From the NCBI RefSeq assembly GCF_016793485.1, contig NZ_JAEULZ010000020.1, positions 1 to 48,620 of the forward strand: DNA of 48,620 bases. Reading direction: 5' to 3'. Position numbers and translations under genes: made by a program. Below are positions 25,942 to 35,277 of this stretch, one piece after another (the stretch's first letter is position 1; each line of letters begins with the position of its first letter). Under the pieces are notes generated by a model. The model was not told the DNA's origin and searched no databases. It saw only the letters and a program-made list of their open reading frames with translations. Origin of the DNA: Mesorhizobium sp. GTDB taxonomy: Bacteria > Pseudomonadota > Alphaproteobacteria > Rhizobiales > Rhizobiaceae.

Positions 25942-26033
25942 GAGGAATCGCTATCTGGGGGTATCTTGCTTCGGAACCTGTCGCTGTCGAATGGATCAAC
26001 TTGGCACAGGCTTCTAAACAACGCTTCAAAAAA

Positions 26034-26066
26034 GCCGGTGAACGAAGTCTTTAGACTTTTCACGGC
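26034..26066. promoter_or_regulatory. Inverted repeat in the ntrC-like/pepF divergent region
   Basis: A two-tier palindrome: GCC-GTGAA outside with TTCAC-GGC, and AAGTCT/AGACTT inside around TT, ending 21 bases before the pepF ATG. It could be an operator or a 5' untranslated hairpin. No known consensus is recognised. Confidence 0.4.
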
Positions 26067-26087
26067 TTCGAACTTGGAAGGCTGACC

Positions 26088-27929
26088 ATGCGACTGTTTT
26101 CGGCGGAACGGAAAGGCACTGCGGCGGCCAAGGCGAAAAATCTCGGCGACCTGCCGGAATGGAACCTGGCCGACCTATATTCCGGCATAGACGCCCCCGA
26201 ACTCGCAGCCGACATGGAGCGGGCAAGGACTGAATCAGAGGCGTTCGAGAGTCGCTGGAAGGGAAAGCTTGCCGACGAAGCGGGAAAGGGAGCGGCCGGA
26301 GAACTCGGCGTCGCGTTGCGCGACTACGAGAGCCTTGAGGAACTGATCGGCCGCATCGCGTCCTATGCCGGGCTGGTCTACGCAGGAGACACGTCCGACC
26401 CGCAGCGGGCCAAGCTTTACGGTGATGTGCAGGAAAAGATGACGGATGCCTCAGCGCATCTGCTGTTCTTCGCGCTGGAGCTCAACCTTATTGACGACGC
26501 CTTGATCGAGCAGGCGCTCGCAGACGATACGTTGTTCGGCCACTACCGGCCCTGGATCATCGACCTGCGCAAGGACAAGCCGTACCAGCTCGAGGATCGC
26601 ATAGAGCAGCTTTTCCACGAGAAATCGGTGACAGGGCGGGGTGCCTGGAACCGTCTCTTCGACGAAACGATGACGGAACTGCGCTTCGACGTCGGCGGCG
26701 AGGAGATGCTCCTGGAGCCGACGCTGAACCGTCTTCAGGACGCCGACGGCAAGGTCAGGCAGGAGGCTGCCGAGGCTCTCGCGGTAACCTTTCGCAAGAA
26801 TCTCAGAACCTTCACGCTGATCACCAACACGCTCGCGAAGGACAAGGAGATTTCAGACCGCTGGCGCGGCTTTCAGGACATCGCGGATTCGCGCCATCTC
26901 GCAAATCGAGTGGAGAAAAGCGTGGTGGACGCGCTGGCCGCGGCTGTGCGTGATGCCTACCCGCGCCTGTCACATCGCTACTACAGCATGAAGGCGCGTT
27001 GGCTTGGCATGGACGCGATGAACCACTGGGATCGCAACGCGCCTCTGCCTGAAACGCCGCAGGCAACGATCGGCTGGGAAGAGGCGAAGAACACGGTTCT
27101 GTCGGCCTACCAGGACTTCTCTCCGGACATGGCGGAGATTGCGCGCACCTTCTTCGACCGCAACTGGATCGATGCGCCGGTTCGCCCCGGCAAGGCGCCG
27201 GGCGCCTTCGCGCATCCGACAGTGCCATCCGCTCACCCCTATGTTCTGCTCAACTACATGGGCAAGCCGCGCGACGTGATGACGCTGGCCCACGAACTCG
27301 GCCACGGCGTGCATCAGGTTCTTGCCGGCGGGCAAGGTGCGCTGATGGCCTCCACCCCGCTGACGCTCGCCGAAACCGCTTCCGTCTTTGGCGAGATGCT
27401 GACCTTTCGGTCACTGCTCGATCGCACCAAGGACAAGCGCGAGCGCAAGGCGATGCTGGCACAGAAGGTCGAGGACATGATCAACACGGTCGTGCGGCAG
27501 ATCGCCTTCTACGAATTCGAGCGCAAGCTGCACACGGAACGTCGAAATGGCGAACTGACCTCCGACAAGATCGGCGAATTCTGGCTGGAAGTGCAGAAGG
27601 AAAGCCTCGGCCCGGCGATCAAGCTGCGGGACGGCTATGAGACCTTCTGGGCCTACATCCCGCACTTCATCCATTCACCGTTCTACGTCTATGCCTACGC
27701 CTTCGGCGACTGCCTGGTGAATTCGCTCTACGCCGTCTACCAGAACGCCGAACGCGGTTTTCAGGAGAAATATTTCGAGATGCTGCGCGCCGGCGGCACG
27801 AAGCATCATTCGGAGCTTTTGAAGCCCTTCGGGCTTGACGCCTCCGATCCGAAATTCTGGCAGGGCGGCCTCGGCGTCATCAGCGGACTGATCGACGAAC
27901 TGGAAGCGCTGGACAAGGCGACGGCTTAA
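26088..27929 (+). CDS. pepF: Oligoendopeptidase F, M3B family
   Basis: A 613-residue cytoplasmic zinc peptidase that degrades oligopeptides. The zinc motif HELGH is at residues 402-406 (in LAHELGHGVH), with the downstream glutamate ligand in ETASVFGEM. The N-terminal helical domain begins LGDLPEWNLADLY, the classic PepF/M3B signature, and the length is typical. The ATG at 26088 has GGAAGG upstream. Its stop overlaps the stop of the convergent nfeD gene by three bases (TTAA). Confidence 0.95.
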   Translation: MRLFSAERKGTAAAKAKNLGDLPEWNLADLYSGIDAPELAADMERARTESEAFESRWKGKLADEAGKGAAGELGVALRDYESLEELIGRIASYAGLVYAGDTSDPQRAKLYGDVQEKMTDASAHLLFFALELNLIDDALIEQALADDTLFGHYRPWIIDLRKDKPYQLEDRIEQLFHEKSVTGRGAWNRLFDETMTELRFDVGGEEMLLEPTLNRLQDADGKVRQEAAEALAVTFRKNLRTFTLITNTLAKDKEISDRWRGFQDIADSRHLANRVEKSVVDALAAAVRDAYPRLSHRYYSMKARWLGMDAMNHWDRNAPLPETPQATIGWEEAKNTVLSAYQDFSPDMAEIARTFFDRNWIDAPVRPGKAPGAFAHPTVPSAHPYVLLNYMGKPRDVMTLAHELGHGVHQVLAGGQGALMASTPLTLAETASVFGEMLTFRSLLDRTKDKRERKAMLAQKVEDMINTVVRQIAFYEFERKLHTERRNGELTSDKIGEFWLEVQKESLGPAIKLRDGYETFWAYIPHFIHSPFYVYAYAFGDCLVNSLYAVYQNAERGFQEKYFEMLRAGGTKHHSELLKPFGLDASDPKFWQGGLGVISGLIDELEALDKATA

Positions 27930-28390
27930 ACCGCCTCCACCACCAGTTCGAGGTCGAGATCAGCGGCCGCCTTCACGCGCACCGTAGTGCCGGCCGGAAG
28001 ATCGGGGCCGGCGACGCGCCACATCGTGTCGCCGATCTTCACGCGGCCACGGCCGTTGACGATCGGCTCGGTGAGCGTCGCGAGCCGTCCGACAAGCTGA
28101 TCGCCACGGCGGTTCAACAGCGGCTGGTCGGATGTCTCACCCCGACTTTTCACGATCTTCTTGCCCGCGAGAGCACTCGCCAGCGAAAGCGCCAGAAAAA
28201 TCACGACCTGCAACTGCCAGACCCAGAAGCCAGCATCCCAGAACATGAGCGACAGCGCGCCGACGATCAGCGCGGCAAGCCCGACCCAGAGCAGGAAAAC
28301 GCCGGGCATGAATACCTCGAGGATGAGCAGCACGAAACCGAGCGCCATCCAGTTCCACGGACCGAGTTCGGAGAAGAAACGCACGATCAT
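27926..28390 (-). CDS. NfeD-family membrane protein
   Basis: A 154-residue short-form NfeD protein: two or three membrane segments (residues ~12-75), then a C-terminal OB-fold (NfeD domain) with GRLATLTEPIVNGRGRVKIG and DLPAGTTVRV. Short NfeD proteins are partners of SPFH/stomatin proteins in prokaryotes, and the SPFH gene lies 10 bases upstream, so the two form one operon. I start at the ATG at 28390 because the upstream in-frame extension overlaps the SPFH stop and is non-homologous. Role: probable membrane-quality or microdomain function with the SPFH protein. Confidence 0.92.
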   Translation of the reverse strand: MIVRFFSELGPWNWMALGFVLLILEVFMPGVFLLWVGLAALIVGALSLMFWDAGFWVWQLQVVIFLALSLASALAGKKIVKSRGETSDQPLLNRRGDQLVGRLATLTEPIVNGRGRVKIGDTMWRVAGPDLPAGTTVRVKAAADLDLELVVEAV

Positions 28391-28400
28391 CGAGGTTCGC

Positions 28401-29351
28401 CTACGAGTTGTCGTCGGACCGCACGGAAGGCGGACGCTGCGACTGCCGGGATAGGGCTCCTGAAGGGCCGTTGCCAAAGACTTCCTTGGCGATGGCGCCA
28501 ATGCCACCGAGCGACCCGACCAGCGCCGATGCCTCAAGCGGCATCATGATGATCTTGCTGTTATTGGCAGACGCGATCTTCGCCAGCGCGTCCGTGTATT
28601 TCTGCGCCACGAAATAATTGACCGCCTGGACATCGCCCTTGGCGATGGCCTCTGACACGACCTGCGTCGCCCTTGCTTCAGCTTCTGCCGCACGCTCGCG
28701 GGCTTCCGCGTCACGGAAGGCGGCTTCCTTGCGGCCCTCGGCTTCCAGAACCTGTGCGGCCTTGAGGCCTTCCGCGGCGAGAATCTGCGCGCGCTTGTCG
28801 CGCTCGGCCATCATCTGGCGGGCCATCGACTCGACGAGATTCGCGGGTGGGTTGATGTCCTTGATTTCGACGCGGGTCATCTTGATGCCCCAGGGATGCG
28901 CAGCCTCGTCGACGATCCTTAGCAAGCGCTCGTTGATTGCGTCGCGATTGGAGAGCAGCTCGTCGAGGTCCATCGATCCCATCACGGAACGGATGTTGGT
29001 CATGGTAAGGTTGAGGATGGCGTTCTGCAGGCCGGAGACCTGATAAGCTGCCTGAGGAGCATTCAGCACCTGATAGAAGGAGACGCCGTCAACCGAAACG
29101 ATGGCGTTGTCCTTGGTGATGACTTCCTGTGTCGGAACTTCGAGCACCTGCTCCATCATGTTCATCTTCGCGCCGATGCGGTCGATGAACGGGATGATGA
29201 TGTTGAGGCCGGGCGTCAGTGTCTTCGTGTAACGACCGAAGCGTTCGACTGTGTAGTTATAGCCCTGCGGAATGGTCTTGATGCCGGCGAAAAGGATGAC
29301 CAGCACAAAAACGACAAGCACCGGTATGACGATATCGAAGCCTGAGAACAT
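28401..29351 (-). CDS. qmcA: SPFH/stomatin-like membrane protein (QmcA type)
   Basis: A 316-residue SPFH (band 7) protein. One N-terminal membrane segment (residues ~6-24), then the SPFH domain with [19 protein letters not shown] and [17 protein letters not shown], then a long Ala/Glu/Arg-rich coiled coil (residues ~185-245, [20 protein letters not shown]). The C-terminus is variable. Such proteins assemble ring- or cage-shaped multimers on the membrane; E. coli QmcA and FtsH-linked HflK/C are relatives. The ATG has GGGGAGAA upstream and nfeD follows, the typical order. Confidence 0.94.
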   Translation of the reverse strand: MFSGFDIVIPVLVVFVLVILFAGIKTIPQGYNYTVERFGRYTKTLTPGLNIIIPFIDRIGAKMNMMEQVLEVPTQEVITKDNAIVSVDGVSFYQVLNAPQAAYQVSGLQNAILNLTMTNIRSVMGSMDLDELLSNRDAINERLLRIVDEAAHPWGIKMTRVEIKDINPPANLVESMARQMMAERDKRAQILAAEGLKAAQVLEAEGRKEAAFRDAEARERAAEAEARATQVVSEAIAKGDVQAVNYFVAQKYTDALAKIASANNSKIIMMPLEASALVGSLGGIGAIAKEVFGNGPSGALSRQSQRPPSVRSDDNS

Positions 29352-29465
29352 CTGTTCTCCCCCCAGTTGGAGCGACGGTTGCCGCCTGTCGAATCACGTA
29401 GGAATCCAAGCATGCCAATACAATCATACTGTGGCGGATTGGTTAGCGCTTTGCCTTAACGGGTT

Positions 29466-30677
29466 CTAACGCTTGAATGCATAGAGATCGGTGTCGGCAT
29501 CATCGCGGCCGGCAAGCGCGGAAGCGACAATCTCGGAGGCGATCTGCGAATAGGTGATGCCGTTGCCGCCATATCCCATGACGGCATGGATGCGCGGACG
29601 GCTGGGGATCCTGCCAATGTAGGGCAAGCCTGTTGCAGTTGTGCCGAACGAACCCGCCCAAGCGAATTCGGGCGTTGTGTCGAGCTTGGGAAAAAGTCGA
29701 CCCAGTTTTTCAGACAGTTTTGCAGCTTTTTCCTTGAGCAGCGCATCGCGTTGTTCCTCGTCGGAAAAGTCCTCGTCCTCGCCGCCGCATATGACGCGGC
29801 CGTCGCACGTGGCACGCATATAGAGATAGGGATCGGAAGCCTCCCAGATAAAGGCCTCTTCAGGCCAGATCGCCTTCGGTTGTGGTCGCGTTGCAATCGC
29901 CCATGTCGAGATGATCCGATGTTTCGCTGCCGGCACGAGGTCCGGAAGTTCATAGCCTGTCGCGAGCACCGCATGCGCCGCGCTGATCGTCGGGCCATTC
30001 CTGGTCGCGATGCTCACCTCGTTACGACTGCTCGCTATCTTGGTGGCCTCGACCGGCGTGAACAGCCGTGCGCCCCGTTCGACTGCTTTCAGCAGCAGCC
30101 CAGCCGTGAGCTTCCGAGGGTCGAGCGTCAGGTTGCCATGGCTGAGGATCGCGCCGCCGCGCTCGATGCCGAAGCGATCGGCAAGTGGCCGAGGCGTAAG
30201 ATGAAAGGCTGCAATCCCCGCTTGCCTGCGCAAGCCGGCTTCCTCCGCCAGATCGCCGGGTCCAAGAACGTTTCCCGCGAGATAGAGCGAGGCGCGCCTG
30301 TCAATGCCGCAGGCGATGCCTAGCTCTTCTATCCGCGTGAATAGGCTTTCGATGGCAAGGCGCGATCGCCGCCACCCGCGTTCGGCCTTCGCGCGGTCGA
30401 TCATCTGTGAAAGTTTTGTAAGCGGCTGATCGATTTCGAACTGCACAAGCGCGGTTGTCGCCGAGGTTGAGCCCTTCATCGGACCGCGCCGGTCAATGCA
30501 GACCACACTCATACCCTCTGCCGTCAGCGCCTCGGCAATCATCGCGCCGCTAATGCCCATGCCGACGATGGCGACGTCGGCCTTCACGTCGCGCGTCAGC
30601 TTCTCAATCGGGATAGACTGTACCCGATAGGCGAACCAGACGGGGCGTCCAGTCCTGAGATCGAGCTTGCGGCGCAT
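29466..30677 (-). CDS. FAD-dependent oxidoreductase (DAO family)
   Basis: A 403-residue flavoprotein of the D-amino-acid-oxidase type. FAD binding: VAIVGMGISGAMIAEAL with GxGxxG at residues ~37-42 and VVCIDRR ending beta-2. Later motifs: STSATTALVQFEID (a family pattern), VLATGYELPD, and YGGNGITYSQIASEI near the C-terminus. Relatives, including PuuB-like enzymes, oxidise secondary or tertiary amines. No Rieske or other partner domain is present. It is single, with 222 bases to the divergent alcohol dehydrogenase. Substrate unknown. Confidence 0.88.
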   Translation of the reverse strand: MRRKLDLRTGRPVWFAYRVQSIPIEKLTRDVKADVAIVGMGISGAMIAEALTAEGMSVVCIDRRGPMKGSTSATTALVQFEIDQPLTKLSQMIDRAKAERGWRRSRLAIESLFTRIEELGIACGIDRRASLYLAGNVLGPGDLAEEAGLRRQAGIAAFHLTPRPLADRFGIERGGAILSHGNLTLDPRKLTAGLLLKAVERGARLFTPVEATKIASSRNEVSIATRNGPTISAAHAVLATGYELPDLVPAAKHRIISTWAIATRPQPKAIWPEEAFIWEASDPYLYMRATCDGRVICGGEDEDFSDEEQRDALLKEKAAKLSEKLGRLFPKLDTTPEFAWAGSFGTTATGLPYIGRIPSRPRIHAVMGYGGNGITYSQIASEIVASALAGRDDADTDLYAFKR

Positions 30678-30899
30678 GAAAGACGTCTCCCGAAAAAGCG
30701 AGCTTTCAACGGAACTGTGCCGACGAGGTTCCGCGCGTCATGGTGCAATGCGGGAAGTCTTTAGGCCAACAGCGCTTTTTCACGCGTCAGGGTCATCATT
30801 GCTTCTTGTATCGGATGATAAAAATCCCATTTCACCAAAGGGGCGGCAGCACCGACCCCTCCCGCATTCCATTCCTCCCAATCTGCAAGGACATCGAAA

Positions 30900-31943
30900 A
30901 TGGCACTGGCAAAAGGCTATGCTGCAACCGATGCATCGAAACCGCTCGTTCCGTTCACGTTCGAAAGGCGCGAGCCGGGCGACGACGATATCGTCATCGA
31001 CATCAAATATGCAGGCATCTGTCATTCCGACATTCATCAGGCCCGCAACGAGTGGGGCAACTCCACATTCCCCATGGTGCCCGGTCACGAAATCGCCGGC
31101 ATCGTCACCGCCGTCGGCAAGAACGTAACCAGCTTCAAGGTGGGCGACCGCGCCGGCGTGGGCTGCTTCGTCAATTCATGCACGGCCTGCAAGACGCGCG
31201 ATGTAGACCTCGAGCAGTATCTGCCGGGGCTTGTCGGCACTTACAACAGCTTCGAGGCCGACGGCGTGACGCCGACCTATGGTGGCTATTCGGACCACAT
31301 CGTCGTGAAGGAAGGCTATGTCATGTCGATCCCGGAAAACCTGCCGCTCGATGCGGCGGCTCCGCTGATGTGCGCTGGCATCACGCTCTATTCGCCGCTG
31401 CGTCACTGGAAGGCCGGCCCGGGCAAGAAGGTGGCCATCGTCGGCATGGGCGGTCTCGGCCACATGGGAGTGAAGCTCGCGCATGCGATGGGTGCGCACG
31501 TGACCGTGCTCAGCCAGTCGCTCTCCAAGAAGGAGGATGGGCTGAAGTTCGGCGCCGACGAGTACTACGCAACCAGCGACGCCGAGACATTCAAGACGCT
31601 CGCCGGCAGCTTCGACCTGATCATCTGCACGGTCAGTGCCGGCATCGACTGGAACGCCTATCTCAGCCTGTTGAAGGTGGAAGGCAGCATGGTTCTGGTC
31701 GGCGCGCCCGAAAATCCGGTGCCGGTCCATGCATTCGCCTTGATTGGCGGGCGCAAGAGCCTGTCCGGCTCGGCCATCGGCTCGATCAAGGAAACGCAGG
31801 AAATGCTCGATTTCTGCGCCGAGCACGACATTGTCGCCGACATCGAGGTGATTGACATCAAGGATGTCAACGAAGCCTATGAACGCGTACTGAAGAGCGA
31901 CGTGCGCTACCGCTTCGTCATCGATATCGCGACGCTGAATTGA
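30900..31943 (+). CDS. Zinc-type alcohol dehydrogenase (cinnamyl/AdhA-like)
   Basis: A 347-residue medium-chain dehydrogenase of the CAD/YahK group. Catalytic zinc ligands: C in ICHSDIH and H/E in GHEIAG; NADP site [17 protein letters not shown]. The structural-zinc lobe is unusual: where the family has Cys-x2-Cys-x2-Cys-x7-Cys, this protein reads [18 protein letters not shown], with Arg and Leu in place of the third and fourth Cys. It may therefore lack the structural zinc, which some rhizobial relatives may share. ATG at 30900. Reaction: interconversion of alcohols and aldehydes; physiological substrate unknown. Confidence 0.92.
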   Translation: MALAKGYAATDASKPLVPFTFERREPGDDDIVIDIKYAGICHSDIHQARNEWGNSTFPMVPGHEIAGIVTAVGKNVTSFKVGDRAGVGCFVNSCTACKTRDVDLEQYLPGLVGTYNSFEADGVTPTYGGYSDHIVVKEGYVMSIPENLPLDAAAPLMCAGITLYSPLRHWKAGPGKKVAIVGMGGLGHMGVKLAHAMGAHVTVLSQSLSKKEDGLKFGADEYYATSDAETFKTLAGSFDLIICTVSAGIDWNAYLSLLKVEGSMVLVGAPENPVPVHAFALIGGRKSLSGSAIGSIKETQEMLDFCAEHDIVADIEVIDIKDVNEAYERVLKSDVRYRFVIDIATLN

Positions 31944-31952
31944 TCAAAGCAA

Positions 31953-31980
31953 GGCGGCGGAGACGAAGGACTTCGCCGCC
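31953..31980. terminator. G/C hairpin between convergent genes
   Basis: GGCGGCG (31953-31959) and CGCCGCC (31974-31980) form a seven-base stem between the alcohol dehydrogenase and ferrochelatase stops. No T run follows in either direction, so it is only a possible terminator. Confidence 0.4.
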
Positions 31981-31989
31981 TATCCCCGC

Positions 31990-33033
31990 CTATGCCCAGC
32001 CCTGCAATTCGCGACGCACCAGCGTCTCGATGACATCCATGCCTTCGGCGCTGTCGTTCAGGCACGGTATATGCGCGAAGCGCTCGCCACCCGCGTGCAG
32101 GAATTCGTCGCGCACCTCGCGACCGATCTCGTCCAGCGTCTCGATGCAATCGACGGAGAAGCCGGGATTGACGATCGCGATCGACTTGACGCCCTCACGC
32201 GCCAGCCGTTCGACCGTCTTGTCGGTGTAGGGCTGCAGCCACTCCTGCGCACCGAAGCGCGACTGGAAGGTCGAGATCAGCTTGCGCTCGTCCCATCCCA
32301 GTCTTTCGCGAAGCAGCCGCGTCGTCTTCAGGCAGTGGCAGTGGTAGGGATCGCCCTTCTCGAAATAGACCTTTGGAATGCCATGGTAGGAGGCGATGAC
32401 GACTTCGGGCTGGAAATCAAGCGTCGCAAGGCTGGCTTCTATGGAGCGCGCCAGCGCATCGATATAGACGGGCTCGTCGTAATAAGGCGGGACCGACCGC
32501 ACCGCCGGGGCATCCCGCATCTTCATCAGCGCACGAAAAAGCTGGTCGTTGGCGGTCGCCGTCGTGGTGGCAGAATATTGCGGGTAGAGCGGGAAGGTCA
32601 GAATGCGGTCGCAGCCCTGATCGTAGAGGCTTTGCACCGCGCTACGGGTCGATGGATTGCCGTAGCGCATACCCCATTCCACGCGGACATCAGGAAGGTT
32701 CGTGAGTGCCGTCGCAAGCTTCTCGGCCTGGCTGCGTGTGTAGGTGCGCAGGGGCGACTCGTCCTTTTCCGTGTTCCATATCCTGCGATAGTTCGCGCCG
32801 GATTTGCTCGGCCGTGTTGTCAGCACAAGGCCATAAAGGATCGGGTACCAGATCGCCTTGTTCAGCTCGATGACGCGCGGGTCAGAGAGGAATTCACGCA
32901 GGTAGCGCCACATCGACTTGTAGTCGGTGCCGTCGGGCGTGCCGAGATTGACCAGAAGGACGCCGATACGGCTCGGCTTGACCGGCGGATGGCCAGCCGG
33001 GAGGTTTGATGCCTTCTGGGTATCTATCGTCAT
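31990..33033 (-). CDS. hemH: Ferrochelatase
   Basis: Inserts ferrous iron into protoporphyrin IX, the last step to protoheme. The 347-residue protein has the family's N-terminus (GVLLVNLGTPDG near residue 22), RVEWGMRYGNPS, the catalytic His in IASYHGIPKVYFEKGDPY, and the C-terminal conserved glutamate in FSVDCIETLDEI. I start at the ATG at 33033 with GAGAGAGAA upstream; a longer in-frame start at 33123 adds a basic, non-homologous leader. It stands alone, 177 bases downstream of the LysM nucleotidase. Cys-rich segment CHCLK is present, but I cannot say that an Fe-S cluster is bound. Confidence 0.96.
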   Translation of the reverse strand: MTIDTQKASNLPAGHPPVKPSRIGVLLVNLGTPDGTDYKSMWRYLREFLSDPRVIELNKAIWYPILYGLVLTTRPSKSGANYRRIWNTEKDESPLRTYTRSQAEKLATALTNLPDVRVEWGMRYGNPSTRSAVQSLYDQGCDRILTFPLYPQYSATTTATANDQLFRALMKMRDAPAVRSVPPYYDEPVYIDALARSIEASLATLDFQPEVVIASYHGIPKVYFEKGDPYHCHCLKTTRLLRERLGWDERKLISTFQSRFGAQEWLQPYTDKTVERLAREGVKSIAIVNPGFSVDCIETLDEIGREVRDEFLHAGGERFAHIPCLNDSAEGMDVIETLVRRELQGWA

Positions 33034-33209
33034 TCGGTTCTCTCTCGCCGGCGCGAAAGTAGTGAAGCGGCGAGCGGTTTCAATGCAGCGTCTGGCCGCA
33101 CCCTGTCGATGCGGCGTGATCACCGAACGGCTTTACAGAGAAAGGTCTCGATAGGCAAAGGTTCGCCCGGTGAACCGGACGGACCTCATCAAATCGCGAA
33201 CCCGTGAAC

Positions 33210-35117
33210 TCAGCTGGCCGGTGGGATTGTCAACGTGGAGCCGATTGCAAGGTGGCGGGGTTTTACGGCGGGGTTGGCACCGGAGATAAGTCGCCATTTG
33301 GCACCGTCTCCATAGACCTTCTCGGCGATATCCCAAAGCGTGTCACCGGCCACGATGGTGTGCTTTCCTTCGGATGACCCGGCAGGCTCGGCCGGCGCTG
33401 CGGCGTCGATCGAAGGCGGCGTTGCGGCAATGTCAGCCGATCCAGGCGCGGCGGGCACCGCGGGTTCCGACGGCGCTGGCGCTGCCGGGGCAGGTTCGCC
33501 AGGCACTGCGGCGGCAAGCGCAACGATGCGGCCGTCGAGTTTTGGCGTGAAGGGCCGGTTCGCCGAGAGATAGTCCGCAACAACCTGCTCCAGCCCCGGG
33601 CCGTAGTCATAGGCGTTCTGACCCTTCTCGGCGAAAACCGCATAGCCGTCACCGCCCTTGCGCATGAAATTGTTTGTGGCGGCCAGATAGATCTTTTCCG
33701 GGTCGAGCGACGTCCACGCGCCGTTTTCCATGACCTCGACCGACTTGATCCGGCTGCCGGCCGGCGCGGCGGCGTCGAACGAATACTTCAGCCCCGCAAC
33801 CTGGGTAAAACGTCCGGCGCCCTCCTCGATCTGGCTCGCCCCATTCTCAAGCGCGGCAAGCACATCCTTGCCGGCAAGCTGGAATGTGGAAAGCGTGTTC
33901 TGGAAAGGCAGCACCGTCAGAACCTCCCCCATCGTGACGACGCCCTGGTCGATGGATGCGCGCAGGCCGCCGCCATTCTGGAAGGCGATCGTCACGCCCT
34001 GCCCCTTCACACGATCGAGCATGGCGTCCGCAACGAGGTTGCCCATCTCGCATTCGCGGGCGCGGCAATTGTCGCGGCTGCCGTCGATCGGCGCTGTGGT
34101 CTCCGAGACTTCCTTGGCCTTCAGTTCCTCGATCGGCCCGGCAAGCTCCTTGACCCTGGCAAGCACCGTTGCGTCCGGCACGATCGAATTATCCAGCAGG
34201 ATCGGATCGCCCTTTGCCTCCTTGATGACCCCGTTGTCGTCGAAGGTCACGGTGAACTCGCCAAGATACTTGGAATAAGACGCTGCCTGTGTAACCGGAA
34301 CCTTATAGCCTTCCGGATTGTCGATCATCGTCGGGTAAGGACCTTCGGCCTTGTCGTCGGTATTCGACAGCAGCGAATGCGAGTGACCGCCGACCACAAC
34401 GTCGACGCCGGGAATTTTCGCTATCAGTTCCTTGTCTCTGACATAGCCAACATGCGTCAGCGCAATGATCTTGTTCACGCCTTCGGCCTTCAGCCGTTCA
34501 ACCTCGGCGGTGATCGTGGCGATGTCGTCGGCGATCGCGATGTCCGGGCCGGGTGAGGCGATGACAGGCGTATCGTTCGTGACCGCGCCGACGATGCCGA
34601 TCTTCTGGCCGCCGACATCGAGGACGACCGACGGCCTGATGCGGTCGCCCACCTTGGATTGCGCGTTTGGCTGGACGTTTGCCGAAAGCACAGGAAAGGT
34701 GATCTGCTCGAGGAAAGGAACAAGCGCTTCCTCGCCATCGTCGAATTCGTGATTGCCGACGGTCATGGCGTCGAACTTCATCAGGTTCAGGAATTCGGCT
34801 TCGGCCTTGCCCTTATAAGTGGTGTAGAAAAGCGATCCCTGGAAATTGTCGCCGCCATTGAGAAGCAACATGTTCTGGCCTTCCAGCGCCTTGCGCCGTT
34901 CGGCGACTGCCGTCACCAGCCGAGCCGAGCCGCCGAAGCATTCGCCCTTGCCTTCTTCCTCTTCGGAACAAGTCGATTCGTATTTGTTGTTCGACTCGAT
35001 GCGGCTGTGCCAGTCGTTGATGTGCAAGATGGTCAACGTGTAGTCAGCAAACGAAGCGCCGGCGGAAAGGCCAAGCGCCGAAGCCGACAGCGCGGCTATG
35101 GCGGCTAGTTTTCTCAT
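33210..35117 (-). CDS. Secreted 5'-nucleotidase/metallophosphatase with C-terminal LysM domain
   Basis: A 635-residue exported protein. Signal peptide (residues 1-24, ALGLSAGASFADY). Calcineurin-like metallophosphatase domain: metal ligands in ILHINDWH, LNGGDNFQG, GNHEFDDGEE, and VVVGGHSHSLL. 5'-nucleotidase C-terminal domain: AFQNGGGLRASIDQG and ATNNFMRKGGDGY, which bind the nucleoside. An Ala/Pro linker (~540-583) leads to a LysM domain (residues ~585-635, HTIVAGDTLWDIAEKVYGDG), a peptidoglycan anchor. The LysM tail is not part of the standard UshA architecture and would keep the enzyme on the wall. The ATG has GGGAGATG upstream. Role: nucleotide salvage in the periplasm. Confidence 0.92.
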   Translation of the reverse strand: MRKLAAIAALSASALGLSAGASFADYTLTILHINDWHSRIESNNKYESTCSEEEEGKGECFGGSARLVTAVAERRKALEGQNMLLLNGGDNFQGSLFYTTYKGKAEAEFLNLMKFDAMTVGNHEFDDGEEALVPFLEQITFPVLSANVQPNAQSKVGDRIRPSVVLDVGGQKIGIVGAVTNDTPVIASPGPDIAIADDIATITAEVERLKAEGVNKIIALTHVGYVRDKELIAKIPGVDVVVGGHSHSLLSNTDDKAEGPYPTMIDNPEGYKVPVTQAASYSKYLGEFTVTFDDNGVIKEAKGDPILLDNSIVPDATVLARVKELAGPIEELKAKEVSETTAPIDGSRDNCRARECEMGNLVADAMLDRVKGQGVTIAFQNGGGLRASIDQGVVTMGEVLTVLPFQNTLSTFQLAGKDVLAALENGASQIEEGAGRFTQVAGLKYSFDAAAPAGSRIKSVEVMENGAWTSLDPEKIYLAATNNFMRKGGDGYAVFAEKGQNAYDYGPGLEQVVADYLSANRPFTPKLDGRIVALAAAVPGEPAPAAPAPSEPAVPAAPGSADIAATPPSIDAAAPAEPAGSSEGKHTIVAGDTLWDIAEKVYGDGAKWRLISGANPAVKPRHLAIGSTLTIPPAS

Positions 35118-35277
35118 CTCACATCTCCCGGTTTCTTCGAGGCTTCGGCATCTGCCAGCGTTCCCGGCAAGGAAGTCTATTCGCGGACGCCTGACGGAAT
35201 TGTTTCAACCTCATGAAACCGCGATGTTCACATCCCGGTTTTCACCACGCAAGGAAAAACGACGCGGACCAAGCCGG

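Noticed and set aside
30740-31855. 371-residue plus-strand frame within the alcohol dehydrogenase region
   Set aside because: Its N-terminal third is upstream sequence and the rest is a shifted read of the dehydrogenase; Arg-rich shadow frame.
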